Source of the DNA: JAVBKE01 sp031554215
Lineage (GTDB): Bacteria > Bacillota > Bacilli > JARBTR01
DNA length: 17,674 nt
Assembly: GCA_031554215.1 (NCBI GenBank)
Contig: JAVBKF010000230.1
Location: 1-17,674, forward strand
Reading direction: 5' to 3'
Shown here one piece after another: positions 1-7,165 of this stretch; the stretch's first letter is position 1, and each line of letters starts with the position of its first letter. The position numbers and the translations under genes are program-made. The notes beneath the pieces were generated by a model. That model worked only from the letters and a program-made list of their open reading frames with translations. It searched no databases and was not told the DNA's origin.

Positions 1-197
1 TCTCTTAAATTGGTTGTCCATTACGCATCTTCGTCAGTAGCAAGTGCAATGACGCAAGTAACAATTGAACCAATCAACATAGCTAGTAATGCTAAAGCAG
101 CTTATTCATTGCACCTAGAAAAGCTTAGCTCCAACTTGGCAAAATAATTTTCATCTATTTTTACAAAGGTTGCATCATTACTGCCTTTCGGTAGCAC
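1..197. other. Left-edge stretch, only gene scraps
   Basis: No intact gene. A plus-strand frame is open from the edge to a stop at 145-147 (48 codons, no recognisable motif). On the minus strand (about 109-21) a short hydrophobic frame ALALLAMLIGSIVTCVIAL ends in ATDEDA and a stop. Its only upstream ATG with context is in another frame, so at best it is a frameshifted tiny membrane peptide. Confidence 0.25.
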
Positions 198-731
198 CTA
201 GCCCTTCTTCTTATCTTGCAGCGGTACCTCCGCTAGCCCGTCCACCAGTGCTTCGGCTGCGCGCCTATACAAGTTACTCATATTGGTCATCTGCGTAATC
301 AGCATGACCTGGTCAACCGGGTCCGCTGATTGAACGACTCTCGGCTCAATCACTTCACAACTTTCTTTGAAAAGCTCATAGCCAAATGCAACATTTTCAA
401 GATAGGCATCATAGAACCGTTCACTATCCGTCTCGCGAATCGTATCAAGTGCTTTCTTAATGTCGTGAATCGAGAGCGCGCCTTTTAATTGACAAATGAG
501 GCTAATATAAATAAGATGTTCCTGCGAATATTTCTTATTTTTTATTTCAGGCAGTAGTTTGCCTTTGGCATAATTATTAATCATTGTTTTTGTGAGCACT
601 TTTTCTTGCTCATTCCGTTTGCTATCCGCCATCTTTCGTTCAAATAGCTGGATAACTTGATCCATGTACAAGTCTAAATTAGGCATTTCATTCAATTGTA
701 GTTCATTGTCAATTTTAATGTCGATATCCAT
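198..731 (-). CDS. DUF1836 domain protein
   Basis: A 177-residue soluble protein that I place in the DUF1836 family, whose function is not established. The family-like core runs from about residue 19 to 95. It contains LYMDQVIQLFE, then KVLTKTMINNYAKGKLLPEI (residues 45-64) and KKYSQEHLIYISLICQLKG (67-84), followed by LSIHDIKKAL. This layout resembles a MerR-like helix-turn-helix, so DNA binding is possible but inferred. The C-terminal half is helical and ends in a lysine-rich tail. A TTG lies two codons upstream, but I choose ATG at 731 because AGGGAG sits about 7 nt before it. The gene is divergent from the TrhA-type gene, with ~139 bp between them that must hold both promoters. Family call fairly sure, function unknown. 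Confidence 0.8.
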   Translation of the reverse strand: MDIDIKIDNELQLNEMPNLDLYMDQVIQLFERKMADSKRNEQEKVLTKTMINNYAKGKLLPEIKNKKYSQEHLIYISLICQLKGALSIHDIKKALDTIRETDSERFYDAYLENVAFGYELFKESCEVIEPRVVQSADPVDQVMLITQMTNMSNLYRRAAEALVDGLAEVPLQDKKKG

Positions 732-790
732 TACCAAACTCCCTCTTCAGACATGACCAGAATTATTTTTATTATAAGCAAAAAAAACAG

Positions 791-819
791 TTGCGTAAAT
801 AGGGACTAGGTGTAATAAT
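791..819 (+). promoter_or_regulatory. Candidate promoter of the TrhA-type gene
   Basis: TTGCGT (791-796) is followed by 17 nt and AATAAT (814-819). TG at 811-812 gives an extended -10 arrangement. It lies ~50 nt before the start at 871. Support is consensus match and position only. Confidence 0.4.
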
Positions 820-870
820 ATAGATATGATGATACATAGTATTAAAAACTAGATAGATTGAGGTGCTGAT

Positions 871-1518
871 ATGACAAGGTATATGAGAGAACCTATGAAC
901 GTGATGACCCATTTGTTTGGCGCTTTTTTTGCAGTAATTGGTCTGATACTGCTCATTACGAAGGCGGTCAGTGAATCCGCTTCTGCCTTAACTTTCGCAG
1001 CTGTAATGATTTTCGGTATAAGCATGATTCTATTATATGCCGCTTCGTCCACCTATCACATGGTGATTGCGCGGAAGGAAGTGATTGCCTTCCTGCGAAA
1101 ATTAGACCATTCAATGATTTTCATCCTGATTGCAGGGACATACACCCCATTTTGTTTGATTACGCTTCAAGGGGTTGCCGGCTGGTCATTATTTATTGTT
1201 GCAGTCGCTGTCGCGACACTGGGCATATGCTTTAAGCTAATATGGTTCCACGCGCCGCGTTGGATTTCTACCGGTCTATACCTTGCAATGGGCTGGATGA
1301 TTGTCTTTGTTTTCCCACCACTGGCGAAACAAATTGATCCCTATGCGATCATTCTCTTATTAATTGGTGGTATATCTTATACGATTGGTGCAGTGATTTA
1401 TGCGACAAAACCAAAATGGATTGAATCAAAATATCTTGGCTTTCATGAAATTTTCCACTTGTTTGTGTTGCTAGGTACCTTCTCCCATTTTCTTGCCGTC
1501 TATTTTTTCGTGCTATAG
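871..1518 (+). CDS. trhA: TrhA/hemolysin III family membrane protein
   Basis: A 215-residue integral membrane protein with about seven hydrophobic helices and almost no soluble part, the usual size for the hemolysin III (YqfA/TrhA, PAQR-related) family. Family motifs are visible: REPMNVMTHLFGA at residues 6-18, SSTYH at 59-63, LDHSMIFILIAGTYTP at 78-93, and HEIFHLFVLLGTFSH at 192-206. The conserved polar residues H63, D79, H192, H196 and H206 are where a metal site is found in relatives. Related proteins are linked to membrane-energy or lipid homeostasis; true haemolysin activity is doubtful for most members. The start is supported by TTGAGGTG about 6 nt upstream. It appears monocistronic, closed by the strong hairpin at 1542-1592. 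Family call is secure; the physiological role is not visible here. Confidence 0.92.
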   Translation: MTRYMREPMNVMTHLFGAFFAVIGLILLITKAVSESASALTFAAVMIFGISMILLYAASSTYHMVIARKEVIAFLRKLDHSMIFILIAGTYTPFCLITLQGVAGWSLFIVAVAVATLGICFKLIWFHAPRWISTGLYLAMGWMIVFVFPPLAKQIDPYAIILLLIGGISYTIGAVIYATKPKWIESKYLGFHEIFHLFVLLGTFSHFLAVYFFVL

Positions 1519-1541
1519 CAAAAAACAAAATTGAATGATAC

Positions 1542-1592
1542 AGGCAGTCAACAATGCATCCTTAGTAAAGGATCGTCGATGACTGCCTTTTT
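1542..1592 (+). terminator. Terminator after the TrhA-type gene
   Basis: A 9-bp perfect stem, AGGCAGTCA (1542-1550) with TGACTGCCT (1580-1588), encloses a second stem ATCCTT/AAGGAT (1558-1563 / 1568-1573) and is followed by TTTTT. It lies 24 nt after the stop codon at 1518. Confidence 0.9.
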
Positions 1593-1861
1593 AAAACGCC
1601 ATTCTTTTCGCCCTCTTAGCAGCAGCACATTGCTAAACACAAGCATTAAATAACCAATAAATTCATGCATTTCAGGCGCTGCTTGCATGAATCTTCCAAA
1701 TAAGTATCAACCTAGTTAGATAGTAGCTGAGGTGAATACCGAGCAGATCTACTTCTAAGCCAGTCGATGCCCGGGGAGGCTACTGATTGCAGTCTCAGCG
1801 GACCAAATAAGATTGTTGTCTCTTCATCATATATGATACAATTATAGAGAGGTTGATAACC
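1593..1861. other. Intergenic stretch with inverted repeats
   Basis: About 270 bases without a supported gene. It holds a 9-bp perfect inverted repeat, ATTCATGCA (1661-1669) and TGCATGAAT (1684-1692). It also holds a 12-bp palindrome ATCATATATGAT (1826-1837) just before the next gene. An extended -10-like TGATACAAT (1834-1842) overlaps that palindrome, with TTGTTG at 1813-1818 as a possible -35. That -10 would place the RNA start inside the ribosome-binding site, so the promoter assignment is weak. A 46-codon minus-strand frame (1548-1688) is discussed under findings. Confidence 0.4.
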
Positions 1862-3160
1862 ATGAAAAAAAACAAATTCAGAAACAAATACCAAGAAAAC
1901 AAAAGCGAATCGAAAGCAACTGAAAATTCAGAAGACAACTCATTATCAAACACACTTGGCAAAGTTGAGCCCGATGGTAAACTGGAGCAGGTGAACGAGA
2001 CACTAGGCTCACCCTTATCCGAAGTCACTGCGGCCCAAACTAGCAGGCTAACTGGCGACAATGAATACAGTACACCAACAACAATTGCCGACAGTACAGA
2101 ATCCGTGGCAATCAAAAACGGTGATACTGAAATAAGTGACGACCAGCATCTAGATGATCATACTGAATCTGACTCTGAAACAAATCCTAGTCCAAATTTC
2201 ATCATCAGTCATAGCGACGACACAGTCACAACGACTGAAACTAGGGACGGCAATCAGGATAAGCGCGTATCGATTGCAGACGATGACCAAGAACTTACAT
2301 CGCCCTTACATTCGCTACTGACAGGCGAATCAGCTCACTATGAAATCTCGAATCAACAACCTGCTGAAGTAGAAGCAGAGAAAATGATGCCGGTAAGGAA
2401 AACAGCCCAATTGGTGCTCGGGGCAACGACTTCCTACTTCCGGTGGATCATTCATCCACTGGAGACAATTGATGAAGTTGCTAGCAAGAACACTGTGCCA
2501 CAAACAATCCTGCAACTTTTGTTACAAATACTAGCAGTCGGCTTGTTATTTTGTTCCTTTACAGCGGCATTTGCGGAACTGCTTGGAATGCAGGCAACAA
2601 ACCTTGTACACAAAAACAGGATTCTTGGCTCAATCATTTCGATTCCGATTCATGACTTTATTTATTCGATTAATTACTGGTATGTATTCATTGCTGGACT
2701 CGTACTTGGAATACTCACAGTATTATTATTCATCTTATTATTACGGTTATTTACATTCTTATTTAGAATCCGAATAACATTCGCCAAGCTACTTTCCGTG
2801 TATGTCAGTTCCTTACTACCAGCAACACTCATTATTATCATCGACTGCCTACTATTTAAGGTACTCGGTTCAAATGCTTGGGGACCGCTGACACTAGCAA
2901 TCCTATTTAGCCTGTTAGTCTTCTCATTCTTCTTCTCGCTCTACTTACTCAACTATTCGTTGAAGAAGTATTCAGATCAAGAATTCAAATCAATGTTGAC
3001 AGTCGTCATGACCTTAACAATGCTCACGTTTATTCCGATTTTCAGCATCCTATACGGTGCGAATTATTTACAAGACACCCTAGTGTCTTCCGTTCAATCA
3101 GGTATTCGTGGTGGGTTTGATTTCATTCGTAGCATGTTTAAGTGGCTACCATTTATCTAA
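1862..3160 (+). CDS. Unrecognised membrane protein, acidic N-terminus
   Basis: A 432-residue protein I do not recognise. Residues 1-8 are basic. Residues ~10-175 are rich in Glu, Asp, Ser, Thr and Asn with no hydrophobic run, so probably disordered. The C-terminal part carries about five strongly hydrophobic helices (roughly 213-240, 272-300, 308-330, 341-364, 377-400). It ends with a short amphipathic tail. Helix number and loop style recall Yip1/YIP1-type or DUF-class five-helix membrane domains, but no diagnostic motif was found. With no signal peptide, the long acidic tail is likely cytoplasmic. A TTG three codons upstream is possible. ATG at 1862 is preferred because GAGAGG lies ~9 nt before it. 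The gene stands alone, with an IS remnant starting about 40 nt downstream. The coding region is intact. Confidence 0.8.
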   Translation: MKKNKFRNKYQENKSESKATENSEDNSLSNTLGKVEPDGKLEQVNETLGSPLSEVTAAQTSRLTGDNEYSTPTTIADSTESVAIKNGDTEISDDQHLDDHTESDSETNPSPNFIISHSDDTVTTTETRDGNQDKRVSIADDDQELTSPLHSLLTGESAHYEISNQQPAEVEAEKMMPVRKTAQLVLGATTSYFRWIIHPLETIDEVASKNTVPQTILQLLLQILAVGLLFCSFTAAFAELLGMQATNLVHKNRILGSIISIPIHDFIYSINYWYVFIAGLVLGILTVLLFILLLRLFTFLFRIRITFAKLLSVYVSSLLPATLIIIIDCLLFKVLGSNAWGPLTLAILFSLLVFSFFFSLYLLNYSLKKYSDQEFKSMLTVVMTLTMLTFIPIFSILYGANYLQDTLVSSVQSGIRGGFDFIRSMFKWLPFI

Positions 3161-3179
3161 ATCATCACATCAAAAAAAC

Positions 3180-4280
3180 TGACCAAGTTTTCATCATTTG
3201 AAGTGGTACCCATATAAAAAAGAACTAAAAGCTGATTCCTGAAATGAACAGGGGTCAGTTTTTTAGATTCCATTGATAGCGGTGTTAGCTATAGCGAAAA
3301 TTGGTTTGATCCACTAGACTTTGCATCTCGATGAAAGCAGTATAAGACCTATAATCAATTTCATCTTTCCTATGGCCAAAGAAGGATTCTTGAGGGGCAT
3401 TCCCCTAGCAGTTTCCCTTTCTTAACATAAACTGATCTAATTCAAATTTTTATGAGGTATTTGAAAAATTAGGCTTGTATAATGACAGCCTTGGTCAGAG
3501 TGAATGGATGAGGCTGGGTGATGTAAGTTTTTATTGTCGTTTATGAGGTTTCTTACCGTTGTTGTTGCGATAGCTATCGTAATGCGTTTTGATAGATGAT
3601 CCGCGAGTTTCTGGTTAGTTGAAGCATCCATAGCTGTTGACAAATGAGCCATTTTAGCATTTCCGTAAGGCATGTAAGTAATGTCGGTAAGCAGTCCCTT
3701 GCCAGAAATGCCTTGATTAAATTATTTGTTGAGTTTATTTGGAACCACACGATGTTCTTTCGTTGCTTTCATCATTCGTCTATATAGTTTGGCTTTCCTA
3801 ATGGGACAGATGATGTCCTATTTACGCATGATCCTCTGGATACGTTTTCTACTATAAATGACTTGCTCTTCATGCTCCAGTATCATCTTTGTGGAGCTCA
3901 AACTTTTTACAACCTCGCTTATTAAAGGTCTTCAATATCCTATTACGACTTTCTAAATCACGTCATTCACGCTCATCTCTCATTGTTTTTGTTGATATAT
4001 ACCGATACTAGCCTGTGCGAGAAATGCAAAGTATTTCGCAGAAGTAAGCGACCCTGTTTCGCAACTTATAGTCATCACGGCTATCGTTAATTAATAGAAA
4101 CACCTCTTTTGGTGCTAAATCCCTACTTGTGTTTATTAACCTCCTTTCTATCTTGTCTACTATTTTTAACAGGTCTACGTGGGCCTTCCAGTAATTTGAT
4201 CTTTGCTTCTTGTCGCTTAATTGCTTCATCCTGTAATAAAACGATCGTCCGCGGACTCTTTTTGCATGCCCAGTAGGCAT
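3180..4280 (-). pseudogene. IS3 orfB transposase, broken by stops/frameshifts
   Basis: Remains of the DDE integrase-type transposase. Reading on the minus strand: the N-terminal part has YKLRNRVAYFCEILCISRTG (around 4010-4070). A middle fragment LTDITYMPYGNAKMAHLSTA (around 3620-3700) carries the first catalytic Asp in DITY. The second Asp is in IHSDQGCHYTS (around 3480-3515). The Glu is in APQESFFGH (around 3365-3400), and the tail YQWNLKKLTPVHFRNQ lies around 3230-3280. These occur in register with IS3 OrfB but are separated by in-frame stops (one inside the conserved GNCWDN region, another in the RYS/HRYQW stretch) and by frame changes. The catalytic residues survive as codons, but no continuous protein can be made. 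The original stop is not identifiable. Confidence 0.85.
3232..3264 (+). terminator. Possible terminator inside the IS end
   Basis: CTGATTCCTG (3232-3241) pairs with CAGGGGTCAG (3249-3258) over 10 bp with two G-U pairs, 7-nt loop, then six T (3259-3264). It would stop plus-strand transcription from the membrane-protein gene, 72 nt after its stop. On the minus strand the same bases encode the old OrfB tail and the stem has two A-C mismatches, so it works in the plus direction only. Confidence 0.6.
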
Positions 4281-4284
4281 ACTC

Positions 4285-4529
4285 CATCATTTATATACGC
4301 CTTTTTCCATCGGTTGTGGATTGCTGTATTTGTTTTGCCCCTATTATTCCAAGTTGAAAATCTGCTTCTTTAAATTTGAGTTGCTCCAGTTTTTCTTATA
4401 GCTATTCTTCTATAAATTTCCGCTTTAATTCATCAGCATGCGTGATCGTTTCTTTTCTGAGAATTGAGTTTTATTTTGGTTATTTTCCAGTTTTTCGATA
4501 TCATCATTTGAAAACTTGGTTTTACGCAT
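4285..4529 (-). pseudogene. IS3 orfA (HTH) remnant
   Basis: Starts with an ATG at 4529 preceded by AAAGGGG, and reads MRKTKFSNDDIEKLENNQ, typical of IS150-like OrfA N-termini. It continues in a second frame as ETITHADELKRKFIEE, then a stop, then IIGAKQIQQST and DGKRRI, a degraded version of the family's helix-turn-helix region. At least two frame changes and several stops are seen over ~240 nt. It lies immediately upstream of the broken orfB, as in intact IS3 elements, whose OrfAB is made by frameshifting. Confidence 0.7.
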
Positions 4530-4560
4530 GGTTACCACCCCTTTGTTAGGGCACAAAGAA

Positions 4561-4607
4561 TACCAATAGCTATAACACTATTTTTCTAAGTGTTTATTCT
4601 ATTGGTA
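4561..4607. repeat. Long hairpin near the IS right end
   Basis: TACCAATAG (4561-4569) is an exact inverted copy of CTATTGGTA (4599-4607). Inside, AACACT and AGTGTT form a second stem with a short A/T loop. It lies between the candidate IS end and the orfA start, so it would fold in the orfA leader, a possible remnant of transposase expression control. Confidence 0.5.
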
Positions 4608-4654
4608 GCATTTTAATAAAGGAATTTTATCTTTCAATTTATTCCTACAATGCA

Positions 4655-4683
4655 TTGAATTAGCTAGACTTTTAAGTTAATAT
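4655..4683 (+). promoter_or_regulatory. Promoter of the lipoprotein gene
   Basis: TTGAAT (4655-4660), 17-nt spacer, TAATAT (4678-4683). The expected RNA start is near 4690, giving a ~38-nt leader to the ATG at 4728. It lies just outside the candidate IS end. Confidence 0.6.
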
Positions 4684-4727
4684 AGTAAAGCAACCAAAAT
4701 ATGCAATAGGAAAGGGTCAAAAAGATT

Positions 4728-5888
4728 ATGAAAATTTTGAAGAAATTATTTTTAATTATTATTGTTACGCTTGTCACTGTTTCAATGGTAGCGTGCGGTA
4801 AGAGTGAGGAGAGCTCGGAAAAAAAAGAAACGGACAAGTCTAAGAGTAGTTCCTCTAAGATTTCAGATGACATTTATGATTATGAAGTCCTGTTGGATGG
4901 GGATGTGTTTAAGTTGCCAGTCAAACTCTCTAAATTTGAAGAAGCGGGCTGGAAAACGGATGAAGATTTAACAGAGGCAATTGATCCGGATAATAGCACA
5001 TACGCTTTTTTTACCAAAGGAGATCAAGAAGTCGATATTGAAATATATAATAATAGTATGAATGTGTTGCCAGCCAAAGAATGTCAAATAGTTGGAATTT
5101 CATCAGCTAATTATGATCAAGAAAATAGGGCAGATCTAGAAATTGCAAAAGGGATTAAAGTTGGGTCAACCATGGAAGAGGTTACTGAAGCTTTTGGAGA
5201 ACCAACAGAAATAGATACATACAAGACAGATACTAGCTATATATATTCTACTGGTGAAAATAAGGATGTTGAAATAATGTTTGAAGATTCGGAGAAAGTT
5301 ACGAATATAAGTGTTACAAAAATAGGTAGTAAAGAGGATTCTGAAGCAACGGTAGATACCAAAGAAGTACCGGCAGTTGTTAAAGATTACAAGGCACCTG
5401 AGAGTTTAGGAGATGATTTGTACAGTTTTAACATGAAGTACAGTGGTAGTATGTATACAATGCCCGCCCCAGTGTCAGCCTTTGAAGCAAACGGATGGAT
5501 AATCGAAGGTGACACTAGCGAAATAGTACCAGCTCAAAGCTATCCAGAATCTGATTTTGAAATGAGAAAAGAAAATAAATTTGTTAGAATAAGTATTAAA
5601 AACTATTCGGATAAAGCAGCATCCATTTCAAACTGCTTTGTAACGCGCATCGAAACGGATAGGAATGAAGCAGCGATTCCAATTGAACTTCCAAAAGGTA
5701 TCACTGACAATTCAAAAGGATCTGACGTTTTAGCAGCTTATGGAGATCCAACCGATAAGTATGAATCTTCATCACTGAGTATGTATAGCTATGGTAATTA
5801 TGATGCCGGAGTAGAATTTACTATTGATTCTAAGGATAATGTAATTAAATCAATAGAAATAAATGTTGAGCCAGAGGAATTGAAATAG
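4728..5888 (+). CDS. Lipoprotein with two tandem ~150-aa domains
   Basis: A 386-residue predicted lipoprotein. Residues 1-22 form a lipid-type signal peptide (KK, hydrophobic run, lipobox MVAC with Cys23), so it should be anchored on the outer face of the membrane. A Ser/Lys/Glu-rich linker (24-48) follows, then two copies of one domain (about 50-197 and 231-381). Each copy opens with Y-x-(F/V)-x-x-x-x-(D/S)-G and a (L/M)P...F...GW stretch (residues 57-75, 239-257). Each later has a GI....GS..(E/D)V..A(F/Y)G(E/D)PT motif (142-160, 324-342). The latter resembles the GxPT turn of small SmpA/BamE-like lipoprotein folds, though that is inference. No enzymatic residues are evident; ligand binding or envelope sensing is possible. 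AGGAAAGGG lies 11 nt before the ATG. The gene looks more A/T-rich than the housekeeping genes, as is common for accessory surface proteins. Confidence 0.85.
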   Translation: MKILKKLFLIIIVTLVTVSMVACGKSEESSEKKETDKSKSSSSKISDDIYDYEVLLDGDVFKLPVKLSKFEEAGWKTDEDLTEAIDPDNSTYAFFTKGDQEVDIEIYNNSMNVLPAKECQIVGISSANYDQENRADLEIAKGIKVGSTMEEVTEAFGEPTEIDTYKTDTSYIYSTGENKDVEIMFEDSEKVTNISVTKIGSKEDSEATVDTKEVPAVVKDYKAPESLGDDLYSFNMKYSGSMYTMPAPVSAFEANGWIIEGDTSEIVPAQSYPESDFEMRKENKFVRISIKNYSDKAASISNCFVTRIETDRNEAAIPIELPKGITDNSKGSDVLAAYGDPTDKYESSSLSMYSYGNYDAGVEFTIDSKDNVIKSIEINVEPEELK

Positions 5889-5910
5889 CAACATTTAAAA
5901 AAATAACAGG

Positions 5911-5938
5911 ACAGAACCTCAGTTGGGTGCTCTGTTTT
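5911..5938 (+). terminator. Weak terminator after the lipoprotein gene
   Basis: ACAGA...TCTGT plus an inner ACC/GGT pairing with a 2-nt bulge, followed by TTTT. It lies 22 nt after the stop at 5888. Confidence 0.5.
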
Positions 5939-6193
5939 CGGGGGACGAGCGTGCATCATACAGTTGCCGAGAGAACTTGACGGACAGGAATCTGAACTAA
6001 GAGACATTTGATCGATTATCAGTGGTTTACTTGGCTAAGTGAACAACTATCGGTGGTTGTTGATTTTGTCTACAAGCGGCAAGTATCTGGATTAGCCAAC
6101 AAATTTGAAGAAAAACGAATGGTGAAGAAACACAATAACCCCAGACTTCTTGAAGGTAGAAAAAACAACGAAGCCCACAATGACTACAATGAT
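5939..6193. other. Intergenic stretch without a supported gene
   Basis: No convincing coding region. The longest plus-strand frame starts at a TTG without a ribosome-binding site and runs through the hairpin at 6194-6222. One compact hairpin is seen: AACAACTA (6042-6049), loop TCGG, TGGTTGTT (6054-6061), 8 bp with one G-U pair, followed by GATTTTG. It could be a secondary plus-strand terminator. Confidence 0.4.
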
Positions 6194-6222
6194 ATGCTCC
6201 CTGTCTACCGATTGGGGAGCAT
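6194..6222 (-). terminator. Hairpin after tcdA
   Basis: ATGCTCCC (6194-6201) and GGGAGCAT (6215-6222) form an 8-bp perfect GC-containing stem, 16 nt past the tcdA stop. The following U tract is poor on the minus strand and moderate on the plus strand (TCATTTTG), so it may end transcripts from either side. Confidence 0.55.
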
Positions 6223-6238
6223 TCATTTTGTCATCTAA

Positions 6239-6997
6239 TCAGCTTTTGATAATTTCACGAATCACCCAACTTGCTGCAATCAGCCCCGCTACAGAGGGAA
6301 CAAATGCATTTGAAGAAGGCGGATTCTGTGCTTTGCGAATGGTAGAGTCTTTATTCCCAACCACTTCCCGCACCTCAGCAAGCGGTACGATTGGCGTCTC
6401 ATCAGAAAATATAACTGGAACACCCTTAGAAATGCCCTCTTTGCGTAAGCCAATCCGCACAACCCGGGCAATTGGGTCCGTATGCGTTTTACTAATATCA
6501 ACAATCGAAAACCGCGTTGGATCGAGCTTATTTGCTGCCCCCATACTGGAAATCACTTTAATATTACGCGCCAAGCACTCCTTGATTAAATGAATTTTAT
6601 AACAGATTGTATCAGATGCATCAATCACATAATCAGGCTCTTGCTCAAACAACGCCTCATACGTCTCATACGTGTAGAACATCTTCATCGTGACCACTTC
6701 ACAATCCGGATTAATATCAGCAATCCGTTCCTTCATCACATCCACTTTTGCTTGCCCTATAGTCGATAACAACGCAATAACTTGCCGATTCACATTCGTG
6801 ATATCAATCACATCTTTATCAATCAAAATCAACTTGCCCACACCAGACCGCGCCAGTGCCTCAGCAGCAAACGAACCGACACCGCCAATACCGAGCACAG
6901 CCACAGTAACCCCTTTAACCTTTGAAAGCCCTTCAGCACCAAAAGCTAACTCATTTCGTGAAAATTGATGCAACACCCTTAAACCACTCCAACTCAT
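6239..6997 (-). CDS. tcdA: tRNA threonylcarbamoyladenosine dehydratase TcdA
   Basis: A 252-residue member of the ThiF/MoeB/E1-like family, orthologous in type to B. subtilis YrvM and E. coli TcdA (CsdL). TcdA uses ATP to convert t6A37 in ANN-decoding tRNAs to cyclic ct6A. The Rossmann nucleotide-binding motif is clear (VAVLGIGGVGSFAAEALARS, residues 32-51), followed by LILIDKDVIDITNVNRQ (56-72), with the Asp and Asn-Arg of the family, and a C-terminal PSVAGLIAASWVIREII helix. No CXXC zinc pairs are seen, as expected for TcdA. Relatives often begin at the LHQFSRNEL segment, so a GTG or TTG around codons 8-9 is an alternative. ATG at 6997 has only a weak GGAT upstream. Its place just beyond aspS and 6S RNA matches Bacillus. 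Confidence 0.92.
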   Translation of the reverse strand: MSWSGLRVLHQFSRNELAFGAEGLSKVKGVTVAVLGIGGVGSFAAEALARSGVGKLILIDKDVIDITNVNRQVIALLSTIGQAKVDVMKERIADINPDCEVVTMKMFYTYETYEALFEQEPDYVIDASDTICYKIHLIKECLARNIKVISSMGAANKLDPTRFSIVDISKTHTDPIARVVRIGLRKEGISKGVPVIFSDETPIVPLAEVREVVGNKDSTIRKAQNPPSSNAFVPSVAGLIAASWVIREIIKS

Positions 6998-7114
6998 CTA
7001 TAATCATCCGCGCGCACACGTGATTCTCTAATTTTTTGAGAAAATTCAATCTTCATCACCCTATAAATATCTGTTTCATTTGTCCGCTCAGTTCTTCCGA
7101 ACGGCAGCATTCCC

Positions 7115-7151
7115 AGAAACAAAAACAAAACCTCATTGCATCAGCAACAAG
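7115..7151 (-). terminator. Terminator between 6S RNA and tcdA
   Basis: On the minus strand CTTGTTGC (7151-7144) pairs with GCAATGAG (7139-7132), 8 bp including two G-U pairs with a 4-nt loop, then a T-rich run GTTTTGTTTTTGTTT. It lies just beyond the 6S RNA end and would catch read-through. Confidence 0.6.
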
Positions 7152-7165
7152 GTGATTCATCGAAA

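Larger units (their letters stand above)
3204..4610 (-). mobile_element. Decayed IS3-family insertion sequence
   Basis: A ~1.4-kb relic of an IS3-family (IS150-like) element, transposase on the minus strand, inferred from recognisable transposase fragments spread over several frames. Candidate ends are TGGTACCCATA (3204-3214, plus strand) and TGCTACCAATA (minus strand, 4610-4600). They match at 9 of 11 positions and both begin with the TG expected for IS3 ends, giving 1,407 bp, a normal IS3 size. I see no target duplication (AAG before, TTT after), so the ends are tentative. The element sits between the unrecognised membrane protein gene and the lipoprotein gene without visibly interrupting either. 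Confidence 0.75.

Noticed and set aside
849..1052. 67-codon minus-strand frame over the trhA start
   Set aside because: It lies opposite a well-supported gene and mirrors its hydrophobic codons; no independent start signal.
6008..6238. 76-codon plus-strand frame between the lipoprotein gene and tcdA
   Set aside because: It begins at TTG without a ribosome-binding site, has no recognisable motif, and runs through the hairpin at 6194-6222 up to the tcdA stop.
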